Origin: Actinomycetota bacterium
GTDB taxonomy: Bacteria; Actinomycetota; Acidimicrobiia; Actinomarinales; Actinomarinaceae
NCBI GenBank assembly: GCA_027729925.1
Contig: JAQCEB010000005.1
Location: forward strand, 1-38,476
Direction: 5' to 3'
DNA length: 38,476 nt
Shown here: positions 27,436-36,021 of the stretch, one piece after another
Numbering within the stretch: position 1 is the first letter of the stretch
Layout: the number at the start of each line of letters is the position of its first letter
Position numbers and translations under genes: made by a program
The notes under the pieces: model-generated
Databases searched by the model: none
Seen by the model: the letters and a program-made list of their open reading frames with translations, nothing else
Told to the model about the DNA's origin: nothing

Positions 27436-28744
27436 CAGTAAAATTAAACTCTTTTAGATGAAGAGCTGGTACGTTTAATATACCTTCGCCAAATTCAGAG
27501 TCCGCATATCTAGAATTATTACCAACACCCAATACATTTCCTTTTGACAATGAAGATATAAAACTTTGTGTAAATCTTAATCTTCCAATTGGCTTTATAA
27601 TTTTTCCATTTTCAATTAAAAAAGAGCCATTTCTATTCAATCCAGTAACAACTTGGGTTATAGGATCTAAAACTCTGCAATACCAAAACTCGTTAATGTA
27701 AATTCCATTTTTTACTTCAGAAATCATTTCTTCTAGGCTTTTAGAGCCAGCCTTAAGTTTTAGATTGGTACCTATCCCCCCAAAACTTTCTCCCCATCCA
27801 AAAAGTTCATGAAAAGTGTTCTGTGCATTCAATTCTTTAGAAGTTCTCCTGGTATGAAAATAATTGCTTGATACTCCGTTTTTAATTATTTCTAAGTTGT
27901 TTTTCTTAGACCCAGATGCATCGATTTTAAATCCTATTGAATCAAAATCTTCAGGTGTATCAAGTAAAGTAATTTTTTCGTCAAATTGTTGTTCATTTAA
28001 TACAATTGGACTCATACCGTCAACTTTACTTTTTGCATTGAAACCATATACTGCAAGAAATACAAGAATGGTACTTACAGCTTCATTACCAAGTATTACT
28101 TCATATTTTCCTGGATTAATATCTTCAGGATTTTGGCCTTCCCTTGCAAGTTTTGAGGCTTCGTTACCGGCTTTTTTAGAATCTAATTCATTTAAACTCT
28201 TCGCACCACGGTGTGATGATCCAGCAGAATTCTCGGTTCTAAAAATCCCGTCAATAAATGCACTTGAACTTGAATCACTCGAACTTAATCCATTTGAGTT
28301 CCAAACAAAAAAATTATCTACACTAGTTGAGCAGTATCCAGCAGAATTTAATTCACTTCCGCTACTTATAAACTCTTTTACTTTTAGAGCTCTCTCATCT
28401 GGGCTTGATTCTTCAATTTTTGTTAAATTATTATAAGAATTATCTTTATTAGCTAAACCAGCCCAGCCTTTATCAACAGGTGAGTTTTCAAGAGATTTTT
28501 CTGCTTTTTCAATAAAACTTTTAACTTCTTTAATAGCAGTTATATTGCTTGAAATAGTTGTAGTCTTCATGTTTCTATGAAGTGTTAAGTAAACTTCTGC
28601 TGATTCTTCATCAACATTTTGATGTATATGAGAATTGGCAAATCTAGTTAATGCACTTTTTGAGTGCATCATTTTTATTTCATATTCTGTATTGCTAGAA
28701 AGATAGTCTTTTGCTTCACTTAAAAATTCTTCCCAAATTTTCAT
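27419..28744 (-). CDS. tldE: Metalloprotease TldE/PmbA subunit
   Basis: A 441-residue member of the TldD/PmbA family, the partner subunit without its own zinc motif. The family's C-terminal half is recognisable: GAKSLNELDSKKAG, NPGKYEVILGNEAV, FDSIGFKIDASG, NGIYINEFWYCRV, VTGLNRNGSFLIENGKI and the GVGNNS loop. TldD-TldE heterodimers degrade unfolded or small peptides and in some bacteria mature modified peptides such as microcin B17. It overlaps the tldD stop by ATGA, so subunit production is coupled. No peptide precursor gene is seen nearby. Confidence 0.9.
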   Translation of the reverse strand: MKIWEEFLSEAKDYLSSNTEYEIKMMHSKSALTRFANSHIHQNVDEESAEVYLTLHRNMKTTTISSNITAIKEVKSFIEKAEKSLENSPVDKGWAGLANKDNSYNNLTKIEESSPDERALKVKEFISSGSELNSAGYCSTSVDNFFVWNSNGLSSSDSSSSAFIDGIFRTENSAGSSHRGAKSLNELDSKKAGNEASKLAREGQNPEDINPGKYEVILGNEAVSTILVFLAVYGFNAKSKVDGMSPIVLNEQQFDEKITLLDTPEDFDSIGFKIDASGSKKNNLEIIKNGVSSNYFHTRRTSKELNAQNTFHELFGWGESFGGIGTNLKLKAGSKSLEEMISEVKNGIYINEFWYCRVLDPITQVVTGLNRNGSFLIENGKIIKPIGRLRFTQSFISSLSKGNVLGVGNNSRYADSEFGEGILNVPALHLKEFNFTGGVAG

Positions 28745-30183
28745 CCTCTAACCCCTACTCTGGTGTCTTTGAATCTGGCAGGAGAAGCTGGATGGCCTGT
28801 ATGTCCAATTTGGCTTGGTTGTCCTTTACCACAATTTGGTGTACCCCAAAAAACCCACTCTTCCTCTCCGGCTAGCATATCTAAATTTGCCCAAAACTTA
28901 GGTGTTATTCCTGTATAAGTAGGGTTTTTAACCATATCAATAACTTTTCCATTTTTTACAAGCCAACCAACTTCACAACCAAATTGAAAATTTAACCTTA
29001 AATCATCTATAGACCATGATCTATTTGTCTCCATATAAATGCCATTATCTGTTGATTCAATAATTTCTTGTAGTGATGAATCTCCTGGCAGTAAACCAAC
29101 GTTTGTCATTCTAACCATTGGCAATCTGCCAAATCCATCTGCCCTAACCATACCTCCTGGCTTTACTCCAGCTACAGCAGCGCTATCTCTGCCGGATAAA
29201 ACTCCAGTCCAAATACCTTCTTTTACAATGTCTACCCTTTGCGCAGGAGTTCCCTCATCATCATATTTAAATGTTGCTAATGCACCAGGCAATGTTGCAT
29301 CTGCAACAATATTCATTAATTTTGAACCATACTTATGAGAATTTAATTTTTTTAAATCTAAATGAGAAGTTCCTGCATATGCTGCTTCCCAACCTAGTAT
29401 TCTATCTAATTCAATTGCGTGTCCAACTGATTCATGAATCTGTAAAGCTAATTGACTACCTTCAAGTATTAAATCCATAGTTCCTTCGGGACATTGAGGA
29501 GCTACTAACAATCTTTGAGATTCTTCCGATAGCCTGTCTAAATGCTTTTCAAATTCAAAACTTTTTACTACTTCCCATCCACCAGTCCTATACTCCCCAA
29601 AAGATTGTGGATATGATCTAATTTGTGTTTCGCCGTCACCTATTGACAACGAAGATAATCCACCTCCAGTTTCAATAATATTTTGAAAAATTTTATGTCC
29701 TTGACTTGAAGCAAACCATTTCTGTGTATCCCAAAAATCTAAACGACCAAAAGCCCTTGAACTCCCTTGCTTCTTCATATGTTCCGTCGAACTTAAAAGT
29801 AGATTTATTTGTTCATCGCTAGAGATATTAAAAGGATTAATTTCATGTGGCGTAGTATAAGTGTCTTCTACTACAGGCACGTCAGCAAATGGCATTTCTT
29901 TCCCAGCAACTAATGAAGATGCTTTCGCAATATCAAATGCTTTTTTACCAGCAGCTTGTAATGAGCTATTACTTAAATCATATGTAGAGTAAAAACCCCA
30001 TGAAGACCCAACTAATGCTCTTACACCAATTCCTATTTTTTCTGATTCATTGAAATTTTCTACTTCTCCGTTTTTAGCAGAAATATTTCTTGTTTTAGAG
30101 AATAAAATTCTTGCATCAGAATATTTAGAACCGTTTTTTATTGCTGAATCAATAGCTATATCTAAATATTCGAACATACTCAT
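28741..30183 (-). CDS. tldD: Zinc metalloprotease TldD subunit
   Basis: The catalytic partner of TldE, 480 residues. The zinc-binding HExxxH motif is HESVGH at residues 250-255, followed by IELDRILGWEAAYAGTSH. Further family segments include FKYDDEGTPAQR, VRADGFGRLPMVRMTN, DNGIYMETNRSWSIDD and the C-terminal CGKGQPSQIGHTGHPA. Start codons at 30183 and 30177 (MSM) are both possible, and no ribosome site is evident, so it may be leaderless or weakly initiated. It opens the tldD-tldE-glycerophosphodiesterase unit. Confidence 0.94.
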   Translation of the reverse strand: MSMFEYLDIAIDSAIKNGSKYSDARILFSKTRNISAKNGEVENFNESEKIGIGVRALVGSSWGFYSTYDLSNSSLQAAGKKAFDIAKASSLVAGKEMPFADVPVVEDTYTTPHEINPFNISSDEQINLLLSSTEHMKKQGSSRAFGRLDFWDTQKWFASSQGHKIFQNIIETGGGLSSLSIGDGETQIRSYPQSFGEYRTGGWEVVKSFEFEKHLDRLSEESQRLLVAPQCPEGTMDLILEGSQLALQIHESVGHAIELDRILGWEAAYAGTSHLDLKKLNSHKYGSKLMNIVADATLPGALATFKYDDEGTPAQRVDIVKEGIWTGVLSGRDSAAVAGVKPGGMVRADGFGRLPMVRMTNVGLLPGDSSLQEIIESTDNGIYMETNRSWSIDDLRLNFQFGCEVGWLVKNGKVIDMVKNPTYTGITPKFWANLDMLAGEEEWVFWGTPNCGKGQPSQIGHTGHPASPARFKDTRVGVRG

Positions 30184-30222
30184 AGCTTAACAATACAAAA
30201 AAAAGTACGTAATCTTATAATT

Positions 30223-31278
30223 TTAAACTAAATCTTGTTCTCTAATGCCGAATGAAGGATGTCTTAGCCGACAAAGAGCTAATTTTTCTAGCTGACGAAT
30301 TCTTTCTCTAGTTAGATCAAACTCTTCACCAATTTCTTCTAGTGTTCTAGGTACACCATCATAAAATCCATATCTTAAAGCAAGAATTCTTCCTTCTCTA
30401 TCGGGTAGTCTGCTAATACTTTCTCTTAAACTTTCTGCTACGTCTAAATCTTGGACAATTAATGAAGGGTCGCTGGCATCTTCGTCTTGAATAAAATCAC
30501 CCAATTGGGCACCATCTTCACCGACTGGTTGCTCAAGAGAAACTGTATCAGCAACACTTAAAGCTAATTCAACTTTATCAACTCCGACTCCTGCTTCTTT
30601 AGCAATTTCTTGAGGTTTAGGATCTCTCCCTAATTCAGCTTTCAATTGTGCTTGTGCTGCTCTAACAGCCGCCATTGTATCATGTAAATGAACAGGGATT
30701 CTTACAGTTCTAGATTTATCTGCAATAGCTCTAGTGATAGCTTGTCTTATCCACCAAGTAGCATATGTTGAAAATTTAAATCCTTTTCTCCAGTCAAATT
30801 TTTCAACTGCTCTAATTAATCCTAAGTTTCCTTCTTGAATTAAGTCTAAAAAATCTATACCTGATGTGTTAGCGTACCTTCTAGCGTTAGCAACAACCAA
30901 CCTAAGGTTTGCAGTCAAAAAAGCATCTTTGGCTTCTGCGCCTTTTTTTCTATCCCTTTTTAACCTAATTTCACCTTTTTTATCTTTAAATTGTTTTTTT
31001 TGAAGCTTAATCGCAGCCTTTTCACCAGATTCAATCCTTTGAGCTAATTCAACTTCTTGCTCTGCAGTTAAGAGATCAAAGTTTCCTATTGCTGTTAAGT
31101 ATTGGCTAACTAAATCAGTTGTTAATTTACCTCTATCATCTGCAAGTTTTTTTGTTAAAGATTTTGCTTTTTCACGAGCAACTTTTTCTTGTTCAGGAGT
31201 TAGAGTTGTGTCCTCATTAGAAAAATCTATTTCTTTTTTTGCAGGCTTAGGCTTTGAGGGGATTGTTTTTGTTACCAT
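30223..31278 (-). CDS. RNA polymerase sigma factor, primary type (RpoD/HrdB/SigB-like)
   Basis: A 351-residue sigma-70 factor with a short lysine-rich N terminus, region 1.2 (DLVSQYLTAIGNFDLLTAEQEVELAQRIESG), region 2 (FLTANLRLVVANARRY through FKFSTYATWWIRQAI), region 3 (RIPVHLHDTM onward) and region 4 helix-turn-helix (TLEEIGEEFDLTRERIRQLE). Region 2.3/2.4 matches housekeeping sigma factors. It lacks a long region 1.1. The region 1.2 wording resembles actinobacterial HrdB/SigB. Whether this is the only primary sigma factor or a second group 2 copy cannot be told from the window. It lies 39 bases upstream of tldD, possibly in the same transcript. Confidence 0.95.
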   Translation of the reverse strand: MVTKTIPSKPKPAKKEIDFSNEDTTLTPEQEKVAREKAKSLTKKLADDRGKLTTDLVSQYLTAIGNFDLLTAEQEVELAQRIESGEKAAIKLQKKQFKDKKGEIRLKRDRKKGAEAKDAFLTANLRLVVANARRYANTSGIDFLDLIQEGNLGLIRAVEKFDWRKGFKFSTYATWWIRQAITRAIADKSRTVRIPVHLHDTMAAVRAAQAQLKAELGRDPKPQEIAKEAGVGVDKVELALSVADTVSLEQPVGEDGAQLGDFIQDEDASDPSLIVQDLDVAESLRESISRLPDREGRILALRYGFYDGVPRTLEEIGEEFDLTRERIRQLEKLALCRLRHPSFGIREQDLV

Positions 31279-31347
31279 TAATTATTTGACCTTTTTGTTT
31301 AGAATCTAGTTACAAATGTGAATAATATACCAAATTAAAATATAAAG

Positions 31348-32232
31348 CTAATTAATTGGGTTAATTATTTTTAACTTTTTGAGGTATACATATATATATG
31401 TAATCCATAAAATATCTGCGGTTGCTAAATGTAGGATGCTGAGTGGAAGCACAATATTAGATAATACATTTAATATTCCTAAAGAAACTGAAAATAATAC
31501 TAAGTAAAATAATGGTTTTGTATTGATTCCAAAAGTTTTATGGATTTTTTTGCTCTGAACTACAAGTACATATGATAAAAACATTGAAAAAATTGGATGC
31601 AAAATTCTAAGTCTTGTGAGAAGTTCTGATGAACGATCAAAATCAGCAACTAGACCTTGAGTGAAAGACTCACTTGGATACAATACATCAGATAGTGCTG
31701 CGATTGAACCTGTTGCACCAGTCAAAAAAAACAAAATTCCTACAAGTTTAAAATTTAAATCAAAAAATCCATCTAAATTTTTTAAATCGAACTTTAAAAC
31801 AGCAAATAGAGTTGCATAACAGCCAAGTAAACCAAATGTGTTAACCAGATGTATTGGAACAGCTATAATCCTAGGGACTGAGCTGTTCATGCCGACCCAT
31901 TCATATAAAACAATTACTGCACCAATAGCAGCTTCTAGTAAAACAAAAAATGTTAATAGAACAATAATTTTTCTAATTAAATTTTGTTTAGGTAGATTAA
32001 AAGTTTTAGTAAATAAAATTAGTGTAATGATAAGTAGAAACCCGCTTATTGATCTATGTAGAAACTCAATAATCTCTGAAGTATCTTGAAGATTAGGAAT
32101 AATTTTTCCATTACATTTTGGCCAAGTTGAACCACAACCATCTCCAGAGCCAGTTGCACGAACAAATGCTCCAGCCAAAATTGAAACTATTGAAACAAAT
32201 AACCCTAATTTAACTAAAAAATAATTTTTCAA
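31348..32232 (-). CDS. ctaA: Heme A synthase (CtaA/COX15)
   Basis: An eight-segment membrane protein of 294 residues that oxidises heme O to heme A for cytochrome c oxidase. The first periplasmic loop has the paired cysteines GCGSTWPKC of the Gram-positive CtaA type. Histidines for heme lie in EFLHRSISG, in the VPIHLVNTF segment, and in the later RILHPIFSM and ILHLATADI segments. Its start overlaps the stop of the upstream HTH-membrane gene by four bases. It indicates aerobic respiration with an aa3-type oxidase elsewhere in the genome. Confidence 0.92.
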   Translation of the reverse strand: MKNYFLVKLGLFVSIVSILAGAFVRATGSGDGCGSTWPKCNGKIIPNLQDTSEIIEFLHRSISGFLLIITLILFTKTFNLPKQNLIRKIIVLLTFFVLLEAAIGAVIVLYEWVGMNSSVPRIIAVPIHLVNTFGLLGCYATLFAVLKFDLKNLDGFFDLNFKLVGILFFLTGATGSIAALSDVLYPSESFTQGLVADFDRSSELLTRLRILHPIFSMFLSYVLVVQSKKIHKTFGINTKPLFYLVLFSVSLGILNVLSNIVLPLSILHLATADILWITYIYVYLKKLKIINPIN

Positions 32233-32819
32233 AATAAAGCATCAATAATAAATACGACTGAATCCCAAAATAAGCTAAAAGATGTAACTATTATTACTAA
32301 AAACAAACCTAGCATTGCAAAAGTCTTAATATTTCTTGTAAAATAAAAGCCAATTTGGTTAGTGTCATATATATAGGGCATTTCTTTGTCTTTTAAACGC
32401 ATAATTTCTGATGGTTGACTTTGTTCCAAAGAAATAAATGTATCATCAATTTGATTTTCATAATTTTCACTTGATTTATTTAAGGTAGGGTTTTTTCTTT
32501 TAAACGAAGTTCTTACTCGGTCAAGTTTTGTATTTTTTAGATCAATTTTTTCTTTATTAACTTTAAATATGCTTTCCTCATAATTTCTATTTTGAACTTT
32601 ATTTTCAAAATTATTTTCGAAATTTTTTAATGATTTTGATATTTCTGTTCCTAAAAGACCTTCAAGAGCATTCAATACTTTGGAATCAGTAGGAAAACTA
32701 AGACCCGATTCCCATTTTTTAACTTCTTTTTGGTTAACTCCAGTAAATGAAGCTATTTGCTTATTAGACAAACCACGTTCATTTTTTAAATTGGTAAAAA
32801 TTTTACTAAAGTTATTCAT
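32229..32819 (-). CDS. Membrane-anchored XRE-type helix-turn-helix protein
   Basis: A 196-residue protein with an N-terminal XRE/RodZ-like helix-turn-helix (residues about 6-60, including LSNKQIASFTGVNQKEVKKWESG), a long polar Lys/Asn/Glu-rich linker (65-155), and one or two C-terminal hydrophobic segments (IKTFAMLGLFLVIIVTSFSLF, about 163-183, and the tail). This HTH-linker-membrane layout resembles RodZ-like or membrane-bound regulator proteins in actinobacteria, but there is no extracellular RodZ beta-domain. It overlaps ctaA by four bases, so it may be cotranscribed with heme A synthesis. Function is unknown; a regulatory or cell-shape role are alternatives. Confidence 0.8.
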   Translation of the reverse strand: MNNFSKIFTNLKNERGLSNKQIASFTGVNQKEVKKWESGLSFPTDSKVLNALEGLLGTEISKSLKNFENNFENKVQNRNYEESIFKVNKEKIDLKNTKLDRVRTSFKRKNPTLNKSSENYENQIDDTFISLEQSQPSEIMRLKDKEMPYIYDTNQIGFYFTRNIKTFAMLGLFLVIIVTSFSLFWDSVVFIIDALF

Positions 32820-32870
32820 AATTAGTAATTCTATTCAATTAAAAATTTATTATGTAACTACTCTTACATT

Positions 32871-32962
32871 GGAGGTGAATGAGCGCCTGGTGGGCTCCAC
32901 AGTCTTCAAAACTGTAGAAAGGTGTAATAATCTTTGGCAGGTTCGATTCCTGTCCACCTCCG
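32871..32962 (+). tRNA. selC: Selenocysteine tRNA (anticodon TCA)
   Basis: The 92-base gene folds as tRNA-Sec. The anticodon arm is ACAGT-CTTCAAA-ACTGT (32899-32915) with TCA at 32906-32908; the seven-base loop is identical to that of E. coli SelC. A long variable arm (32918-32935, AAAG/CTTT stem) and the T arm GCAGG-TTCGATT-CCTGT (32937-32953) follow. The discriminator is G and CCA is not encoded. The acceptor pairs over seven bp (32871-32877 with 32955-32961); the eighth position would be A-C, but that C pairs with the base before the T stem, giving 7+6 instead of the usual bacterial 8+5. It should be charged with Ser and converted by SelA for UGA decoding by SelB; neither gene is in the window. 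Confidence 0.93.
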
Positions 32963-32997
32963 CTACTATATACTTTTTTAATGATTAATATTAAAAA

Positions 32998-33318
32998 ATG
33001 GACTCAAAAAAAGATATTCTTGAAAAAATAAATTTTGCACCAGCAGGTTTCAAAGTTTCACCAGGATGGCGTGTTGGACATTTGAAAGAAGAAACTATAA
33101 CAAAATCGGGTTTACTTGTTCCAGCAGGTAGTGAAAAAACTTCAGAAGCATTACCACTTATAGACGTAGATAGTGGTAAACAGTTCTGGGCGGTTGCAAG
33201 CGGTGCTTGGAAATTTATTTGGCCACCAAGTGGGAAAGTTGTATTGGCTGTTAGAGAATCTCAAATCATTGCTGAAGAAGAAGTTATTTCATCTCCTGAT
33301 AACGGAAACTATTTATAA
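32998..33318 (+). CDS. Small GroES-like protein, function unknown
   Basis: A 106-residue protein starting 35 bases after the selenocysteine tRNA. It shows a weak but ordered resemblance to GroES (Cpn10): an early basic strand (WRVGHLKEET), the TKSGLLVPAG segment reminiscent of the GroES TxxGIxLP region before the mobile loop, a central glycine turn, and a C-terminal strand KVVLAVRESQIIAEEE close to the GroES LIMSESDILAIVE ending. The middle (SGKQFWAVASGAWKFIWPP) is aromatic and unlike classical GroES, and no groEL is adjacent. It could be a divergent Cpn10 fold with another role. Codon use and close fit between neighbours support it as a real gene. Confidence 0.75.
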   Translation: MDSKKDILEKINFAPAGFKVSPGWRVGHLKEETITKSGLLVPAGSEKTSEALPLIDVDSGKQFWAVASGAWKFIWPPSGKVVLAVRESQIIAEEEVISSPDNGNYL

Positions 33319-33327
33319 AATTTATCT

Positions 33328-34644
33328 TTGAATCAACGAATTAACCCCAATCAGATCGATAGAAAATTATTAACTGTCTCAGATAGAGATATTTTTGTTA
33401 CAACTCAAAAAGCTCTATTGATTGGAATAATTTTAAAAAATGAAACTAGAGCTGATAAAGAAGAGTCTTTAAAAGAACTAGTTAACTTAGTCAAGACAGC
33501 TGGCTCAAACCCAACAATAATTCAAACAAAAAGAGTTGAGAGCATTGATCCAAAGACTTTTATTGGAAAAGGTTCAATAGCTGAATTGACTGATATTTCA
33601 GATGCTAATGATATAGATGTCGTCATTTTTGATTGTGAACTAAGTCCTAATCAACAAAAAGAGCTTCGTTCTATGTTTAAATGTGATGTTGTTGATAGAA
33701 CTGGTTTAATCTTAGATATTTTTGCTTTACATGCTCAATCTAAAGAAGCTCGCTTACAAGTAGAACTTGCTTTATCTATTTATCTTAAACCTCGTCTAGC
33801 TGGCCTTGGAAAAACATTGAATCAACAAGGCGGAGGAATTGGAACAAGGGGTCCAGGAGAAACAAAGTTGGAAACTGACAGCCGATTAATTGACAATAGA
33901 ATAAATAAATTAAAAAAAGATTTAAAAAAGATTTCAAAACAGAGAGAAGTTCAGTCAAGTTTGAGAAAAAAGAATAATACTCCATTAGTTTCTATCGTTG
34001 GATATACAAATGCAGGAAAATCTACCCTCTTAGAAAAAATAACCTCTTCAAAAACCTACGTTGCTAATGAGCTGTTTGCAACTGTGGATTCGTTACAAAG
34101 AGAATTAAAAATTGACGGTTTAAACGAACCAATAATTATTTCAGATACAGTTGGTTTTATACAAAACTTGCCAACCACACTTATTGAGTCTTTTAAATCT
34201 ACACTTACTGTAGTTAATGAAGCTAGCTTGTTAATTCATGTAGTAGATGCAGCTTCAGCACTACCAAGTATGCATATACAAACTGTGCATAGTATTTTGA
34301 AACAAATTAATAATCAAGTACCAGAAATATTAGTCTTTAATAAGATTGATAAAATTGATCAGGCATCCAAAAATTTTTTACTTGAAAAATTTAAAGATGC
34401 AATCTTTGTTTCTGCAATAGAAAATATAAATATTGATACCCTGATTCAAGAGATTACCGACAAAATTTTTGGAGATTTATTAAATGTAGTTGTATTAGTT
34501 GAACCTCATAATTTAGATAAAATTTACAAATTTGCTTCAATTTCTGATGTAAAAAACTCTGAAGGATTCTTAAAAGTAAATATTACAATTAGAAATCATT
34601 ATTTAGAAAAATTGATAACTAAAGACATTGTTAAACTTTTATAA
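33328..34644 (+). CDS. hflX: GTPase HflX
   Basis: A ribosome-associated GTPase of 438 residues that splits stalled or stress-damaged 70S ribosomes in characterised bacteria. The N-terminal HflX domain has the TFIGKGSIAEL and FDCELSPNQQKEL motifs and the GGGIGTRGPGETKLE signature. The G domain follows with P-loop GYTNAGKST (225-233), a DTVGFIQNLP switch II and NKID. The start is TTG at 33328, ten bases after the GroES-like gene, with no obvious ribosome site. Its TAA overlaps the next ATG by one base, so gnd is cotranscribed. Confidence 0.96.
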   Translation: MNQRINPNQIDRKLLTVSDRDIFVTTQKALLIGIILKNETRADKEESLKELVNLVKTAGSNPTIIQTKRVESIDPKTFIGKGSIAELTDISDANDIDVVIFDCELSPNQQKELRSMFKCDVVDRTGLILDIFALHAQSKEARLQVELALSIYLKPRLAGLGKTLNQQGGGIGTRGPGETKLETDSRLIDNRINKLKKDLKKISKQREVQSSLRKKNNTPLVSIVGYTNAGKSTLLEKITSSKTYVANELFATVDSLQRELKIDGLNEPIIISDTVGFIQNLPTTLIESFKSTLTVVNEASLLIHVVDAASALPSMHIQTVHSILKQINNQVPEILVFNKIDKIDQASKNFLLEKFKDAIFVSAIENINIDTLIQEITDKIFGDLLNVVVLVEPHNLDKIYKFASISDVKNSEGFLKVNITIRNHYLEKLITKDIVKLL

Positions 34645-35996
34645 TGATGAATCAAATAGGATTAATAGGAATAGGTGTTATGGGAAGCAACCTAGCACTA
34701 AATCTTTCTGATAAAAATTTCAAAGTTAAAGTATTTAATAATTCTGATGAAAAAATTCAAAATTTAATCCAAAAAGACAAAAACAATAATATTGAAGGTT
34801 TTAATACAATTAAAGAATTAATTAAAAACCTAGAAAAACCAAGAAATTTACTTTTACTAGTTCCCTCTGGCGCTCCAACTTTTGAAGTCTCAAAAACACT
34901 TTTGGAGTTAATGGAGAAAGGTGATTTTCTAATTGATGCAGGGAATTCATATTTTGAAGACAGCATAACATTAGGAAAGCTTTGTAAAGATAAAGACGTA
35001 TCCTTCATAGGAATGGGTGTTTCTGGTGGTGAAGTTGGCGCTAGAACTGGACCAGCTCTCATGATCGGTTCAGAAAATCAAATACCAGATGAGTTAAAAT
35101 TTTTATTTGATTCAATTGCAGCAAAAAAAGATAGTGTACCTTGTTCTGGATACTATAAAGGAGCAGGTACTGGGCATTTTATTAAAATGATTCATAATGG
35201 AATTGAGTATGCAGAAATGCAAATTTTAGCTGAAGCATATTCAATTTTAAAATTTTCTAATTTTTCCAATTTTGAAGCATCTGAATTTTTTAGCAATCTT
35301 TCGAACAACAATCAGTCATCATATTTGATAGAAATTACCTCAAAAATTCTAAAAAAGGAAGTTAAGGAAAATTATATAATCGACAAAATAGATTCCGTAG
35401 CTAATCATAAAGGGACAGGAAAACTCACAATTGAAACTTCACTTGAACATGGTTTTCCGGTTCCATCTATTTATTCTGCTTTCAATGCAAGGGTTGAAAG
35501 TCATTATCAAAAACTATTTTCACTTGACGTTGATAAATTAGATAATCAAATAGACATTAGTAAGCTGAATAGTGCTATTTATTTTTCAAGATTGTCTTCA
35601 TTATTACAAGGATTGCTGTTTATAGAATTTTTAAGTGAACGCAATTCTTATAAAATAATGACAAAAAATATTCTAAGCAATTGGGCTGCAGGATGCATAA
35701 TACGATCTGAACTTTTAGCTGAATTATCTAATAACTGTGATAAAAAAGGTATGCTTGATAAAAACAAAGTTCAGAATTTATTAAATCTGTATTTAGAAGA
35801 CACTAAAGATGTTATTCGCCAAGCAATAAATTCAAATATACCTTTACATGTAATTACGTCATCGCTTAATTGGTATTTAAATTTATCTTCTAACACCAAT
35901 CCATCGAACTTAATACAAGCACAAAGAGATTATTTCGGTGCACACAAAGTTAAGTTAATTGGAAGTGAAGATTTTTTACACATTGACTGGGATTGA
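34644..35996 (+). CDS. gnd: 6-phosphogluconate dehydrogenase (decarboxylating)
   Basis: The oxidative pentose-phosphate enzyme that converts 6-phosphogluconate to ribulose-5-phosphate with NADP reduction. The 450-residue product has the dinucleotide loop GLIGIGVMGSN (residues 5-15), the GMGVSGGEVGARTGPALMIG substrate segment, the catalytic-lysine region HFIKMIHNGIEY, and the all-helical C-terminal domain ending in RDYFGAH. Length is close to the 468 of E. coli. Two ATGs (34644 and 34647) are possible starts. It lies 25 bases before the aminopeptidase gene. Confidence 0.95.
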   Translation: MMNQIGLIGIGVMGSNLALNLSDKNFKVKVFNNSDEKIQNLIQKDKNNNIEGFNTIKELIKNLEKPRNLLLLVPSGAPTFEVSKTLLELMEKGDFLIDAGNSYFEDSITLGKLCKDKDVSFIGMGVSGGEVGARTGPALMIGSENQIPDELKFLFDSIAAKKDSVPCSGYYKGAGTGHFIKMIHNGIEYAEMQILAEAYSILKFSNFSNFEASEFFSNLSNNNQSSYLIEITSKILKKEVKENYIIDKIDSVANHKGTGKLTIETSLEHGFPVPSIYSAFNARVESHYQKLFSLDVDKLDNQIDISKLNSAIYFSRLSSLLQGLLFIEFLSERNSYKIMTKNILSNWAAGCIIRSELLAELSNNCDKKGMLDKNKVQNLLNLYLEDTKDVIRQAINSNIPLHVITSSLNWYLNLSSNTNPSNLIQAQRDYFGAHKVKLIGSEDFLHIDWD

Positions 35997-36021
35997 AATA
36001 ATTTATTACTAATATCTGCTG

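Noticed and set aside
27864..28436. Plus-strand 190-codon frame opposite tldE
   Set aside because: The longest shadow frame in the window, but Ser/Leu-rich with no motif and wholly inside tldE.
32871..32962. Reading the tRNA as tRNA-Ser or a UGA suppressor of another type
   Set aside because: The TCA anticodon with a SelC-identical anticodon loop, extended 13-bp acceptor/T stack and G discriminator fit tRNA-Sec better.
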